From a bacterium (GTDB lineage: Bacteria > AUK180 > JAQVHJ01), in NCBI GenBank assembly GCA_028696285.1, contig JAQVHJ010000159.1, positions 1-6,088 of the forward strand: a DNA stretch of 6,088 bases, written 5' to 3'. This document shows, piece after piece, positions 5,753 to 6,088 of the stretch. Numbering within the stretch: position 1 is the first letter of the stretch; every line of letters starts with the position of its first letter. The translations under genes and the position numbers were made by a program. Below the pieces are notes generated by a model, which was not told the DNA's origin, did no database searches, and saw nothing but the letters and a program-made list of their open reading frames with translations.

Positions 5753-5786
5753 ATTGAAAATTGTAAATTGAAAATTTGTAATATAG
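5753..5786 (+). repeat. AT-rich ATTGAAAATT repeat, copy 2
   Basis: It starts ATTGAAAATTGTAAATTG and ends TTTGTAATATAG. It matches 1704-1743 nearly throughout, apart from a 6-nt gap. It lies directly after CGCTTCGC; copy 1 has TTCGCTTCGC about 45 nt upstream, which hints at a larger decayed unit. Confidence 0.65.
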
Positions 5787-5828
5787 CATTTATGCGGCTA
5801 TTGCGGATATTTATAGCGAGGGAAATCA

Positions 5829-5849
5829 TGATTCGTGAACTGTGATTAG
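5829..5849 (+). repeat. Three-unit 7-nt array
   Basis: TGATTCG, TGAACTG, TGATTAG in register, all headed by TGA, in the same orientation as the longer arrays. Confidence 0.6.
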
Positions 5850-5854
5850 ATTAT

Positions 5855-5880
5855 GTAGGGGCGAAGGGTCTTCGCCCGTA
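5855..5880. repeat. GC-rich palindromic repeat (GTAGGGGCGAAG type)
   Basis: GGGCGAAG (5859-5866) and CTTCGCCC (5870-5877) form a perfect 8-bp stem around GGT. It is flanked by TGTAG before and GTA after. This small GC-rich island in AT-rich DNA resembles, from memory, a GTAGGGGCG...CGCCC repeat scattered in many bacterial genomes. There is no T tract and no nearby gene end, so it is not called a terminator. Confidence 0.65.
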
Positions 5881-5916
5881 TCATTTGAATTAAATAGATC
5901 GTCAGGTTATAATATG

Positions 5917-5937
5917 TGATTCGTTATTCGAAATCTG
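5917..5937 (+). repeat. Three-unit decayed 7-nt array
   Basis: TGATTCG, TTATTCG, AAATCTG in register. The first unit is identical to the first unit of the array at 5829. It is the most degraded example and could be chance on its own. Confidence 0.4.
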
Positions 5938-6024
5938 AAATGTAAATTTGAAATAAACATTATATTAATAATAATTTGCGTTATTAAATTATCCTGAACT
6001 TCGCCAGATCATTTTTCTTCCTTC

Positions 6025-6080
6025 ACACCCACCATTAAAATGGTGGGCTAAAACCGTTCTATCCTTCCGGGATGAATAAA
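6025..6080 (+). repeat. 56-bp double-hairpin repeat, copy 2
   Basis: Same orientation as copy 1, 351 nt downstream. Hairpin one is perfect here (CCCACCATT 6028-6036 / AATGGTGGG 6039-6047). Hairpin two carries a C-to-T change, leaving a T-G wobble on the plus strand (6061-6073). Similarity also extends slightly leftward in TCTTC. It sits at the window edge, so further copies may lie beyond. Confidence 0.85.
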
Positions 6081-6088
6081 CATTTAAT

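Larger units (their letters stand above)
5312..6088. other. Repeat-rich noncoding tail without a recognisable gene
   Basis: No frame in this 777-nt stretch combines a start, a ribosome binding site and usable length. AAAGGAG near 5619 has no start codon at working distance. The region holds the candidate terminator, three heptamer arrays, two copies of a double-hairpin repeat and several single palindromes. No tRNA, rRNA or CRISPR structure is apparent. Short matches to REP-type or MITE-like repeats suggest a landing zone for non-autonomous elements, but no transposase is present. Confidence 0.7.

Overview
The window reads as an AT-rich chromosomal segment of a Gram-negative-type bacterium. 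It has three complete genes, one gene cut by the left edge, and much repeat-filled noncoding DNA (about 1.86 kb of 6.09 kb, close to 30%). Its intergenic style, with decayed heptamer arrays and small palindromic repeats, is one I associate with uncultured FCB-type or other candidate-phylum lineages, but the sequence does not fix the phylum. The three best promoter candidates are sigma70-like (TTGAAA or TTGACT, 17-nt spacer, TATAAT-like -10). This argues mildly against Bacteroidota, whose main sigma factor uses a different -35/-7 pattern.

Left part, minus strand (1-1283): a two-gene operon led by a MoxR-type AAA+ ATPase (297-1283). It is followed after 13 nt by the start of a DUF58 / von Willebrand A-like protein (283 to beyond base 1). 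This is the classic MoxR-DUF58 chaperone/adaptor pair. A promoter with a perfect TATAAT lies about 55 nt upstream of moxR.

Divergent gap (1284-2145): no gene. It holds a 7-nt-period array, a roughly 78-bp degenerate repeat in two full and two partial copies, an 11-bp tandem duplication, a 12-bp hairpin and an AT-rich repeat that recurs 4 kb away. A promoter (2079-2107) serves the next gene.

Middle (2146-2778, plus): a small exported protein of unknown function with a clear signal peptide and a beta-rich body. Its stop codon runs directly into a perfectly phased 8-unit heptamer array (2779-2834).

Right part (2999-5311, plus): a complete 770-aa HerA/FtsK-superfamily ATPase. It belongs to a widespread but functionally uncharacterised family with a C-terminal helical hairpin. 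It has its own promoter, preceded by four alternating GAAAATG/CATTTTC half-sites, and a possible terminator hairpin after the stop.

From 5312 to the right edge no gene is visible. The region carries more heptamer arrays, two 91%-identical copies of a 56-bp double-hairpin repeat, a GC-rich 8-bp hairpin and other palindromes.

I see no convincing new multi-gene system. The most interesting signals are the heptamers, each usually headed by TAA or TGA so that an array closes all three reading frames; the orphan exported protein; and the domain architecture of the HerA-like ATPase.
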